Shown here: piece after piece, positions 46,922-57,060 of the stretch
Layout of the letters: each line of letters opens with the position of its first letter
Numbering within the stretch: position 1 is the first letter of the stretch
Assembly (NCBI RefSeq): GCF_024139115.2
Contig: NC_085140.1
Coordinates: forward strand, 43,370,180-43,434,179
Reading direction: 5' to 3'
Source of the DNA: Armigeres subalbatus
Lineage: Eukaryota; Arthropoda; Insecta; Diptera; Culicidae
Length of the DNA: 64,000 nt
Program-made: the position numbers and the translations under genes
The notes under the pieces: model-generated
Told to the model about the DNA's origin: nothing
Databases searched by the model: none
Seen by the model: only the letters and a program-made list of their open reading frames with translations

Positions 46922-48186
46922 TTTCCTCTTGAAAGGAGGCTTCCGAGCCTCTTGAAAGGAGGCTTCCGGGCCTCTTGAAAGGAGGCTTCCGAACCTCTTG
47001 AAAGGAGGCTTCCGAGCCTCTTGAAAGGAGGCTTCCGAGCCTCTTGAAAAGAGGCTTCCGAGCCTCTTGAAAAGAGGCTTCCGAGCCTCTTGAAAGGAGG
47101 CTTCCGAGCCTCTTGAAAGGAGGCTTCGAGCCTCTTGACAGGAGGCTTCCGGGCCTCTTGACAGGAGCCTTCCGGGCCTCTTGACAGGAGGCTTCCAGGC
47201 CTCTTAAAGGAGTCTTTCAGGCCTCTTGACAGGAGGCTTCCAGGCCTCTTGACAGGAGGCTTCCAGGCCTCTTGACAGGAGGATTCCAGGCCTCTTGAAA
47301 GGAGGCTTCCGAGCCTCTTGACAGGAGGCTTCCGAGCCTCTTGACAGGAGGCTTCCGGGCCTCTTGACTGGAGGCTTCCGAGCCTCTTGACAGGAGGCTT
47401 CCAGGCCTCTTGACAGGAGGCTTCCAGGCCTCTTGACAGGAGGCTTGAGCCTCTTGACAGGAGGCTTCCGAGCCTCTTGACAGGAGGCTTCCGGGCCTCT
47501 TGCCAGGAGGCTTCCGGGCCTCTTGACAGGAGGCTTCCGAGCCTCTTGACAGGAGGCTTCCGGGCCTCTTGCCAGGAGGCTTCCGGGCCTCTTGCCCGGA
47601 GGCTTCCGGGCCTCTTGACAGGAGGCTTCCGGGCCTCTTGACAGGAGGCTTCCGGGCCTCTTGACAGGAGGCCTCCGGGCCTCTTGACAGGAGGCTTCCG
47701 AGCCTCTTGACAGGAGGCTTCCAGGCCTCTTGACAGGAGGCTTGGGCCTCTTGAAAAGAGGCTTCCCGGCCTCTTGAAAGGAGACTTCCGGGCCTCTTGA
47801 CAGGAGGCTTCCGGGCCTCTTGACAGGAGGCTTCCGAGCCTCTTGACAGGAGGCTTCCGGGCCTCTTGACAGGAGGCTTCCGGGCCTCTTGACAGGAGGC
47901 TTCCGAGCCTCTTGACAGGAGGCTTCCGAGCCTCTTGACAGGAGGCTTCCGAGCCTCTTGACAGGAGGCTTCCAAGCCTCTTGACAGGAGGCTTCCAAGC
48001 CTCTTGACAGGAGGCTTCCGAGCCTCTTGACAGGAGGCTTCCAAGCCTCTTGACAGGAGGCTTCCGAGCCTCTTGACAGGAGGCTTCCGAGCCTCTTGAC
48101 AGGAGGCTTCCGAGCCTCTTGACAGGAGGCTTCCGAGCCTCTTGACAGGAGGCTTCCGAGCCTCTTGACAGGAGGCTTCCGAGCCT
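46922..48186 (-). repeat. 23-bp minisatellite array B2 (~55 units)
   Basis: Units are GAGGCTTCCGAGCCTC plus TTGACAG. The first nine or so (to about 47128) end in TTGAAAG, like array B1, and the rest mostly in TTGACAG, with CCG/CCA and GAG/GGG variants. Shorter variants (GAGGCTTGAGCC, GAGGCTTGGGCC) occur near 47440 and 47735. The minus-strand open frames of ~270 codons across it are repeat readings. Confidence 0.95.
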
Positions 48187-49969
48187 TCAGTCGCAGTTTC
48201 GGCGTTTACATCCTTAATGCTTTTTCTTCAGATAAGAAAAAAACCTCCTTGTTATCATCAGTCTAAAAGACTGACACTAATCTTGTGCAGAAAAATGTGA
48301 CCATTTTTTGTGAAAAAATTTAAATATTTAGATGATCATTTTGGGTAGCGCATTTTTTCCAGCATTGTTTATTTTGAATGGAAATTTCCAACTTTGCAAT
48401 AAAATTGTTTTCTTGGTTGTACACGAACATTTTTAGTTCATATAATGACGGATATGTTAGATTTATTAATAAATACTTGGTCGCTTCGGTCAGAAAAGAG
48501 TGGCTGCGTTTGGCAGAGACATGAAGGAAATGTTTCATTTTTTTGAATTCGGCAAGAAGAGACAGGCACAGCGTTTCCTCGCGAACAACCAAGGCAGCCA
48601 GCATACAGGGGAACTGCTCCGTTTTCCAGCACACTGTACATATATTCATCTCATCGTGGAACAAAGAAATACGGCACCAATTTTGCCGATTTTTTTGCTA
48701 ACATGTATGCTCACTGATGAATATCGTAGCTATGAGATGAAGTCCAGGAGCAGTAACCCTATTTGCGTAATGAGCGTTGTCACGTTTGGCGTTACAAAAG
48801 AGAGTAGAGTAGAGTGGGGCAAGAGTGCGCGAGGGGTAAGAGTACGTTTTCGATTTTTTTGGAGTAATAAAAAAAGATAAACTAGCAGCACTGCATCCGT
48901 TTGACAGGTATTCTGGTCATAATGTGTAACAATTTGAATAAACAACAAGGGAGATATGGAGTTAGATAATTTTTTGGTCAATTGCTAAAAATAATTGTGT
49001 TTTCGCAACTAGTATTTCATTACCATATATACGTTCAATCAGATGAACATTATACCATTTCGATAACCTACTGTATAGAGTACTTTATGGTGCAGAACAC
49101 CAATCCGGTTGGTTTTCCAAGAAGTCAGAACCATTACTTGAATAAATTTTAGGACTGTGGGGTAAAAGTACGCAGGAACGGGTGGGGCAAGAGTACGCAT
49201 GTGAATCTTCAAGTTCTGATGTCAAACCCGTATCTCCGGCCGAAATAAGACTACTTCCAAAGCGTAAAGATCCATAACTAAGAAATAAGGAACAGAAATC
49301 GAAAATTATCACAAATTTTAAGGATAAGTTGAAGTAATTTGGTGTTAGAAAGGACTTAGCGAACAAAGCATTGAAGCGAAATAATGGACGTCAAAAATTT
49401 ATTGATGTCATCCAATTTGAGAAATTGAAGATTTTTTCCGGCCCCATATCTCAAGCGTTTTGATCAAACATGAAAGCTACTAAGTAAAGCCAGACGGTCA
49501 ACATCCCAAGAAGCGTTTCAGGCCAAGGATTATACTTATGTTGTGATAGTGTTGTCCCCCATATCCCTGGAAACCTTTATATGAGTTTCAAGAACTACAA
49601 GATAAGAACTGACGAAAGTAACGATTTTTGTGCGTTTTGATCAATCAAGCAACGACGCCAGCACTATCAAAATGAAGTTATTCCCTGTATTGGCCACTGG
49701 TCTTGGACTGGTTTCTGAAGGCTCCTTTTGTCAATGATGATTCAAGGATAAGAGGAAATGCAGGCATGGCATGTACCTCTGTGCAAGGACGAATTTCTTA
49801 ACAGCGAAAATAGTAAGTCCGTTCCAATTATTTATATTCTTTTTTTTTGTGATACACTGCATTCAGTTTCAAACATAAAGTAGATAAATAGTTACGTGGA
49901 GATTTATATTTAATTTTCTAAAGTTTTTATGTTTTGCTGCCGACCTTTTGTTGTTTAACTAAGACTTCG
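48187..49969. other. Spacer with GTGGGGCAAGAGTACG motifs
   Basis: GTGGGGCAAGAGTGCG (48815), GGGGTAAGAGTACG (48832), GTGGGGTAAAAGTACGC (49156) and GTGGGGCAAGAGTACGC (49181) resemble the subterminal words of the GGGG-type MITEs, but no inverted partner was found. An unrecognised 126-codon frame lies at 48500-48880 (+). Confidence 0.35.
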
Positions 49970-49976
49970 TTAACAA

Positions 49977-50350
49977 TTAATTGCATATTATTCGGCAACT
50001 CGGCCGTACGAAAACCATTTTTTTGTTAAATATCTTGGCTGTGCATATGCACAGCATATGTTTCGAAATGGACAAGTTGATATGAAATTTGCGAAAAAGA
50101 ATCCACGTGTCTTGGAGGGACTCGAACCCTCAACCTCCTACTCTCTAGATAGGCGTGATAACCCCTACACAACAAGACCACTTAAAAGTCACGTTTGCGG
50201 AAAAGCCATCAGAATCCGAGTACCAACCTCCACCGCGGTTAGCTCTCTTTTTTACAAATTGAATATCTTTCGGATGCTTGATTTGTCCAATCTCCACAGG
50301 CGCTTTACTATTGTATATCCACAGCCAAGCGAGTGCACATTGTTTATAAT
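49977..50350 (-). repeat. Interspersed repeat with an internal tRNA-like sequence, copy 2
   Basis: An inverted, near-full-length match of 5878-6250. It includes the palindrome GCTGTGCATATGCACAGC (50038-50055), the tRNA-like segment and the CGAGTGCACATTGTTTAT end. Confidence 0.75.
50108..50179 (-). tRNA. tRNA-like sequence inside a repeat (pseudo-tRNA), copy 2
   Basis: The minus-strand equivalent of 6046-6117. It has the same acceptor GTCTTG/CAAGAC pairing and the same perfect T-arm GAGGG-TTCGAGT-CCCTC, with a few substitutions in the D and anticodon arms. Conservation of both arms between copies about 44 kb apart suggests a family trait rather than chance. Confidence 0.5.
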
Positions 50351-50404
50351 AATGATAATATTTTTATAATAATTTATAATAATAATAAACAATGTGCACT
50401 CGAA
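50328..50404. repeat. Inverted repeat around an ATAATA spacer
   Basis: CGAGTGCACATTGTTTATAA at the end of the tRNA-like repeat is mirrored by TTATAAACAATGTGCACTCG-type sequence ending at 50402, with ~35 bp of ATAATA between. The second arm looks like the start of another, truncated copy in the opposite orientation. Confidence 0.7.
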
Positions 50405-51650
50405 ATAATAGTAAAAAAATGAACAAATCAACATCAAATCAATTGCAAAAGCTAACCTTCAGTGATACACAAATTCAAGACTTCATTTTCATAATAACTC
50501 TTTGCATATCAAAAGCAAGGTCTAGTCTAACGCGACTAAAATTCTGCATATACATATAATTATTATTAGTTCGTTTAATTTTGTTTTGACTTCTTGGTGA
50601 CTCCATTATATTCATTACAAAGAGCCAGAAAATCCATTATATCTATTGAACGGAATCCCAAAGGCAGTCTATTCTAGATGGTTTCACATAGATTTTTCTA
50701 AACATTTAACTTAAATTTAAAAAATTGAAAGTTGAACAAACTCTTACTGACCATTGTATATAATTATGAGAATTATGATTTTTTATAAACAATCTATAAA
50801 TATTTAAATCACTTGGATATGGTTGAATAATTCTACACACTTAGATTATTTTACAGTATATATTTTTTAACGATCTTTCAACATTCGGCAAACAAAAGGT
50901 TATATATCGTTTTGTTACTTTCATTTTGCGATAATCCAACAAAAAGGTTCGTAAAAACAATATAACTGAACATTTGCTTTCAATAAAAAGCGGTATGTTT
51001 TTACAGTACCTATAATAGTTGACAAATGAAATGCATTTGAAGTTTCGAAACATGATTTTAGTTTCATAGTGAAATCCAATGAAAAATATATTCATCAAAT
51101 AACATTTTACTTTACATTTTAAACATTATATTATATACACGTATGATACTTGTTATTGTTATCAAGTTAGCCATCAACCATTTTCAGAGTATAAAGGGTT
51201 GATTACAGCGTTTACTAAATGAATGAATCGTTAAAATTTGGCTGATGGAGATTACTGTGATTTTATTGTATATTAATGACTTTATATTTATTATTATGTG
51301 TTTACTACACTGCCCATAATTCCATATTTGTCACATATGAATAGGAAATTCAACAACGATGGTACTGACATGCGATTACAAATAGTATAGCTATTGTATA
51401 TTACATTATTCATGTGGTTACGGAAAGACAACCGAGATATACGTTATCCGTGCAATGATAATGTGTATAATATGTGTACACTGTGTATAATATTTATTGA
51501 GTTAGGTTTTGATTATTGTATCTATTTTATTTCGTGACATTTAACAAAATTTATTCATTTTAAGCCAACAGCAATGTATTTTCATTTGTTGATCAAAATC
51601 ATTATCATATCAGGGGGGAAGGGAAATTTAATTTCTTTTTGCTCTTTTTT
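50405..51650. other. AT-rich spacer, nothing recognised
   Basis: Very AT-rich sequence with short frames. A lone MITE-like terminus CTGCCCATAATTCCATATTT at about 51309 resembles the element at 45943. Confidence 0.4.
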
Positions 51651-51654
51651 CGTT

Positions 51655-51997
51655 TCAGAGAGCGAGCAAAGGCGCTTAAACCTAGGCTATTAGCCAGGGC
51701 AAGGCTAATACCTTCGCCCCATCCGAGGAAAATCATCGGCAAGGATAATGGAGTGACATAAATTTCTTAGCAAAGTCACTCCCAACGTATTTCCACAAAT
51801 TTTCTATCATTTGCTTATAATGATACTCTTAAACCACATACCCTACCCACCATCCAATTCCTTGACATCTATGAGGGCGTCGGTGAGTCGCTGGCCTCTC
51901 GTTAAGTAGATGTCATATCATCATTTCCTTCCCTTTCCTAGTAACGGAGAAGATGGGCGTGGCCGGCAATGATAGCTTTCATGTTTTATCATTTTGG
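51655..51997. repeat. Probable interspersed repeat fragment
   Basis: The phrases GGCTATTAGCCAGGGCAAGG, GGAAAATCATCGGCAAGG and GAGAAGATGGGCGTGGCCGG look familiar to me as a recurrent mosquito sequence, but only one copy is in the window and the boundaries are not definable. Confidence 0.3.
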
Positions 51998-52051
51998 ACC
52001 CCCAATTGGATTTCCATTGAATCCCAAATGGAAATCCATAAGCAATTGGGG
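51998..52051. repeat. Short hairpin-forming inverted repeat
   Basis: CCCCCAATTGGATTTCCATT is followed by AATGGAAATCCATAAGCAATTGGGG, giving a hairpin with a small bulge. Confidence 0.6.
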
Positions 52052-52111
52052 TAAGAAAGGTAAAGAATATACATGACAACTATCAGTATGCAATCTACGA
52101 AATACTCCGTT

Positions 52112-52142
52112 ACAACGCAACGCAACGCAACGCAACGCAACT
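52112..52142 (+). repeat. (CAACG)n microsatellite
   Basis: Five to six copies of the 5-bp unit CAACG, ending in CAACTCAA. Confidence 0.85.
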
Positions 52143-52236
52143 CAATGGTGTCACCAAATTGTTGGCTTTCGAATAGGAGTACCATAAGCGATTAGCGAAA
52201 GATTCAATACATGCTAAATTTGGCTGATCAAGAAAC

Positions 52237-52540
52237 TAGAGATGGTCGGGTTTCACATTTTGTAAATCAGAACCCGATTTGGAAATTCCTTTCAAACCCG
52301 GACCCGACCTGAACCCGGAATGAAAAATCTTATCAAACCCGAACCCGACCCGTACTCGATAATTTTTGCAGTCTTAAACCCGTGCTGGACCCGAACTAAT
52401 TTTTTGGCAGAAAACTCAAACTAGATATTTTATATTTCTTTTTACACTCTAGAGGGTATAGGCCCAAACAACAAACAATCCTTAAAATTACCAGAAAAAT
52501 ATTCAATATTTTATTTCTTAAACTCGTACCCGACCCATGC
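52237..52540. repeat. ACCCGA-rich repeat
   Basis: ACCCGAACCCGACC-type words recur at 52270, 52295-52315 and 52340-52358, with related forms at 52385 and 52525, after a TAGAGATGGTCGGGTTT start. It may be a truncated hAT-type element, but no matching right end or target duplication is seen. Confidence 0.4.
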
Positions 52541-53314
52541 GATTCTCCAAATGGGCCAGATTGCTACAAAGTACAGCATTCGTCGTCAGAGCGGTCAAAC
52601 GAGTTTTCGGCGACTTGTCCATTCACGCATCAGGAACTGCTGTGTGCAGAAACTTTGCTGTGACGACAAGCGCAAATCTAAGCATTCCCGAATGGATACG
52701 ATGAAAGCTATCATATTCGCTTTCTCCATGAGATGAACGAAACAGTGTTTAACGAACTAAGAAAACGTTTGCAGATTCCATACTTTCGTTCGGTTGTAAC
52801 AAGGATAGCCAAGCAGTATCAACATTGTCGTGTGCTGAAGACAACTCCCCATGCGCCAATTATGGCACCACTCACATAAATTCAGCTAACAGAATTCATA
52901 CACACTCGGACCTCGGACCTGTTTTCGAAAAGCAAGTCCTGGATCGCCCTATTGAGGTGCTTGTCCACCAGAGCAGTGCACCGCACAGTCGTACGCAGTC
53001 AATCAAATCTTGCGCTGCATTGCACGTGGAGGCTCACTTGCTTTCTGTTCAGATAACAGTGATAGTTTTGTTGCCGCTGAAGGAACAGCTGCGATCTATA
53101 AGTTGAAGTTGTGCAACCACTTTTGCGATTGTCATAAGACAAGTTTAGTACTAAAGCTATGTCCATTTAGAATCCGGAATCATTTATTGTAATGCAGCGG
53201 CACGGAAAGTGACCGCTGCAAGAATTATTTTACAGTGGTTTGTCTACGTAGGCGCCCAATTGCTGTGGCATAAATTTCACGAAATTTCGTGCAGCGTGTC
53301 CAAAATTATTCCAG

Positions 53315-54115
53315 ATGAAAGCCGGAAGGAGAGAAAAAAGTCTGCACACCCACGATGATAATCCTGCTTATCGACGATGGAACCTACGTCAAAATGGATT
53401 TCGGACAGCTTCCTACATGGTGACGGCACGAGGAGTAGTTCCTGCGAAGTTTAAGTTTGCTTTTTGGACAAACTTGCAAAAAAAACGGATGATTTTGGCA
53501 AGGGATATGCAACTGTGGGGCAAAGACCTAAGTGTTTGTGACGAATAAGACGATGGACTCGAAGCTGTACAAGGAGGAATGTCTCAAAAACCGCGGTCGA
53601 CCTTCCATAAAGCCCATGAAGGTCCCGTGAAGTTTTGGCCAGATTTGGCGAGTTGCCACTACAGCCGGGAAGTCATCCAGTGGTACCGCGATAATAACGA
53701 AGATTTCTCGCTTAACTTTTCAAAAGGTCCTAGGTAACATTTTTTTCATGAATTAATTTGAATAGCGCAATCAACAGAAAAACATTAAAGCTTTCGATTG
53801 CAGTACTCAAATTAATTCATGAAAAAATGTTACTTAGGTCCTTTTGAAAAGTTAAGCGAGATTTCATCGATAAAAACATAAATCCACGCAACTGCCCACA
53901 GCTCCGGCTCATCAAGACATTTTGGGCAGTAATGAAGCGGAAGCTTAAGAAAAGTGGAAAAACAGCTCGGGTCGCGACTCAGATGACCAAAATGTGGGAC
54001 AAATGTGCCAAGAAAGTTGACTCCGGAGGTGTGCAACTTTTGATGAGAGGAAAAAAGAAGAAGGTGCGAATTTTCACTAGAAACAAGAAGAAATTATTTG
54101 TGATGTTCAGCGTCA
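53315..54115 (+). pseudogene. Mariner (DD37E-like) transposase remnant
   Basis: Recognisable blocks are LLIDDGTYVKMDFGQLP (first catalytic Asp, about 53375), KFWPDLASCHYSREVIQWY (second Asp, about 53643) and NPRNCPQLRLIKTFWAV (about 53887-53935), followed by MKRKLKKSGKTAR and VDSGGVQLLMRGKKKKVR. Counting across the MITE insert (leaving one copy of its duplicated target), 37 residues separate the second Asp from the third catalytic position, as in the mosquito DD37E family. That position is Lys (AAG) instead of Glu. Stops and frameshifts occur between the first two blocks. The protein cannot be functional. Confidence 0.75.
53708..53859. mobile_element. Palindromic MITE inside the mariner transposase
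   Basis: The 152-bp insert is bounded by GATTTC (53702-53707 and 53860-53865). Its arms TCGCTTAACTTTTCAAAAGG and complement extend about 60 bp, to TGAATTAATTTGA, with few mismatches. Removing it with one duplicate rejoins the transposase frame. A 6-7 bp duplication leaves the superfamily open. Confidence 0.85.
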
Positions 54116-54154
54116 GAATTATTGAGGAGAGGTAAGGTTTTGAAAACCTGTAAA

Positions 54155-54370
54155 TTTATTTAAACACGCATGCACACAAAAACACACACAGTCACATACA
54201 TACATAACTACATACATACACTGATGGACATGAGTATTCGTCATGTTTTCATAGTAAACTCTATTAAAACATGACGAATACTTTTGTCTATCGTTGTACA
54301 GATATAAACACACATACACACTCATATACACACATACAGATATACATCATACATAAACACGTACACGATT
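54155..54370. repeat. CA/CATA microsatellites flanking a small palindromic insert
   Basis: ACACACA- and ACATACAT-type runs lie at 54165-54219 and 54303-54360. Between them, 54218-54299 is an inverted repeat: GAGTATTCGTCATGTTTT and AAAACATGACGAATAC, with related outer arms (TACACTGATGGACA and TGTCTATCGTTGTA). This looks like a TA-targeted mini-MITE in the microsatellite. Confidence 0.7.
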
Positions 54371-54965
54371 TTTATTATATATTAGGTACATATATTATTG
54401 GAAGCGTTTGGTACGGGAGGTCCACGCTTTCTTCCTTTCCCCTCGATTCCAAGCTATTGAGTGACTTTATTCCTGAAGTCGTTCAATATCTAGGAGTCAT
54501 CTCTGCGGTACATACTGCGTAGTTGGCCTGGCCATATGAAAAGAAAAATGATGGAATTCAGAAACCGTCATTTTCCAGGATGCTTTCAAGTATTGGCTAC
54601 GCAAGTATGAGATTAGATTAGATTAGATTAAAAGGAGGAATTTTTTGTATCAATAATTTTTCCTTAAAGTACAGTGAATTACCCTTGTTTTGATGTATTA
54701 ACCTTATTTGTACGTCAATCCGTTACCAAGATACAGATGATTTTATTATTCCGGATTCTAAATGGACATAGCTTTATCCATTCAATTCCCGTTTTGCAAA
54801 TTCGACGACTACTGGGAGGACCACATGGAAGAACCGTGGGAGTGCATGATCAGATCAGGTCGGTGAATGTTGACAATCACAGATCATCCACGTCACCCCA
54901 ATGACGAGGTCTTAGAGACGATAGTATTGGAAGTGGAATCCGTTGCGGAATCAATCAAAATCGGA

Positions 54966-55860
54966 ATCGATTGTAAATGAAAATAAATCCAGCGTAGTTA
55001 ATGACGCACCACGTGAGGAAGTTAATTTGCAATGGAAGCCTTTTGTGACGATGCACGATGGAGCCGATTTTCCGAAACACATCATCATTATAGATGTGTA
55101 CCGGACAGCATCGAAAGCCCATTTCCCAAGTGTGAAATAATCGCCTGCGGTTAGACCGATGTGTTTTGTTTGTTCCGCCTGCCCGTCTGCGGGCATGGAT
55201 GGCTCTGGAGTCTTGTTTCCAGCCTAAAAACACATCACAACATTGTTCCGAGATCAGCTCGGAGGAGTTTTTTCAGAGAAATAATTCATCACAGTCGGTG
55301 GCTGCCCTGTGGTGGTTTGTACATCTGTTTGCGGAGGAGTACGAAGAGCTCATTTGATATTTATTTATGTTTATTCATCACGTTGGCTGCTGGCTCTTCG
55401 AGGAATGTGTTTTTCTTCTTAGATGACTGTTATAATGCTAATGGTGATTTTTCGAGGATGACTTGGGTTCGCAAGGACAGTGAAAGCAATAAAAGCACCC
55501 AGCAGCGATACTTTGGACTTCGATGGAAATGGATTGGAGAAAATCTATTCATAGATTTTCATTAGCCATTAGTTCGTTTTGCATTAAGTGACTTCAAAAT
55601 CTGAATTCCATACTGACATTTAGATTTATAAATAAACATTTGATTTCGATCATTCAAAACTAAACTTAAAACATCGTCAAATGGATTGATCGTACTTTTT
55701 TTCCGCAAAAACTCAAACGGAATGATATGACATGACACATATCTAGCGCAGATCTACTCACGAACCGAATTCGGTGTACAATTTATTCCTTCCACCCGAC
55801 GCGCATGATGCAAATTATATCAATTTGAATCAAGTCAATTGACAGGAAAAACACGTTCCC
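54966..55860. other. Spacer, nothing recognised
   Basis: Several frames of 60-130 codons exist, none with a recognisable motif. It may contain further BEL/Pao decay products, but I cannot show it. A (GATTA)4 run occurs just upstream, inside the mariner, at 54611-54630. Confidence 0.3.
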
Positions 55861-56450
55861 CGGTCCAACCTCAGCTGTTCGGTATTCGGTTCTGCCATCT
55901 GGCTGGTGGTTGTTAGCTTTTGTGTTGTTTGATTAGAAACGCTAATACTGCGATGCGATGCCGTTCGGTTGGGTGCCGTGTTCTTTGTTCAGCAGCAGCC
56001 TGCAGCCGGCAGCGCAGCGTTGTTCGTTGTTTAACATCGGGGTGTGGTGGAACATCTGCTCGTTGCCGCTGGACCAATATATGTTTTTCGCGAGCAACAG
56101 GACCGCATGGCCGTGGGTACGAAATCGGGAGAAGTCGATCCCTGCAACGGAGTTCCGAATGTGCCGTGCTGAATGCAAACCGTCTTCGGCGCCGCCGGTT
56201 TCGTCGGCTGCTGGAAATGAGCGGCATGCAATTTGTGGATGGAGAGTGTGTCAATTTTCCGGGTCACGTACAGTCAACCCGGTCGTCCCGGACCAGCATT
56301 CAACAGAACGTCTAGCTGCTACTATGTTGGGCTCAGCTGGTGTTATGTTCTTTGGCTGTTGCTGGCGGTGGTGCAGTTTGGCCAAAGGATTTTAGCCCGG
56401 AGCCAGGAGTCGTACGAACGCGGTGGAGATTATACCTACTGACTATTGGA
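55861..56450 (+). pseudogene. GC-richer possible decayed coding sequence (unrecognised)
   Basis: This segment is clearly less AT-rich than its flanks. One frame ends with SWCYVLWLLLAVVQFGQRIL and ARSQESYERGGDYTY before a stop, a membrane-like stretch followed by a polar tail. No family is recognised, and there is no clean start. It could be an exon, a UTR or an old gene relic. Confidence 0.2.
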
Positions 56451-57060
56451 ACGGAACACGCCTAGCATACTCTATGTTTTGCAATGGTGGTGCTATGAGA
56501 TGGTGCTAGGGTTGTTCAAGAATGAAACAATTTTTTGCTCTGCTTATTTTTTCAAAGAATTTCCCATGGAAATTCCTGTTAAGCTCAACCAACACGGTCC
56601 AGTCACAAATCAAACCCAGTATCATCTCCAGTCTTATCCAGTCCAGAACTCCAGACAGCTCACATAATGTATAGCAACCAGAATGTAATGACAACCGACT
56701 ATTTTCTTTTGCAGTGATCGCTGATGGGGATAGCAGATACGCAGATACGTGGCTAAAGAATATTTTACACGTTCCAGATGGCAGCAGACTGAAAATTTCG
56801 TTTAGTGTGAATGCGTGAAAGAAGTTATTCTTGATCTTGGTGATGAAATCAGTTGAGTAGGTATCAATTTAAGGAGGATTTAGTTTCCGGGCATTGTTTA
56901 CGTAGTATAGCGTGGATAGCAGAGTAATATGTGACCTGGTATTATAAAATATAAACCCAACTCCAAAGGAAAAGTTGCGAACAATAATTACAACACAAAC
57001 AAAATATGTGACCCTATTTAGTAACAGAAAAAGTCTTAGTATAAATTAGTCATTATTTTA
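56451..57060. other. Spacer with one splice-acceptor-like site
   Basis: TTTTCTTTTGCAG at 56702-56714 is a good acceptor match but has no demonstrable exon downstream. Confidence 0.3.

Larger units (their letters stand above)
53154..54774. mobile_element. ITm/mariner DD37E-type element, complete ends, dead
   Basis: Terminal inverted repeats of at least 27 bp are identical (left from 53154, AAGCTATGTCCATTTAGAAT; right ending at 54774), flanked by TA at 53152-53153 and 54775-54776. It contains a transposase pseudogene on the plus strand, two smaller palindromic insertions and a long CA/CATA microsatellite. Perfect termini with a decayed gene suggest that it could still have been moved by another copy's transposase. 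Confidence 0.85.
52545..54965 (+). pseudogene. BEL/Pao integrase remnant, split by a mariner insertion
   Basis: The left part (52545-53151) carries, with frame changes, LHEMNETVFNELRKRLQIPY and RSVVTRIAKQYQHC. These correspond to the zinc-binding N-terminal integrase domain, with the first Cys replaced by Tyr. The core follows, with a degraded first Asp region (HSDLGPVF near 52907), ALLRCLSTRAVH in another frame, and CSDNSDSFVAAEGT with the second Asp near 53055. The right part (54777-54965) carries HMEEPWECMIRS, containing the third catalytic residue Glu (54840-54842), and HPNDEVLETIVLEVESVAES. A 1.6-kb mariner sits between the second and third catalytic residues. Multiple frameshifts and substitutions make this a dead relic. 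Confidence 0.75.

Noticed and set aside
47204..48044. Overlapping 264 and 275 codon minus-strand frames
   Set aside because: Same minisatellite artefact as at 27 kb.
48500..48880. 126-codon plus-strand frame
   Set aside because: No domain or similarity is recognised, and the 3' half runs into MITE-like motifs.
48810..49200. A further complete MITE with GTGGGGCAAGAGTACG ends
   Set aside because: The motif copies are in direct orientation and no inverted terminus or target duplication was found.
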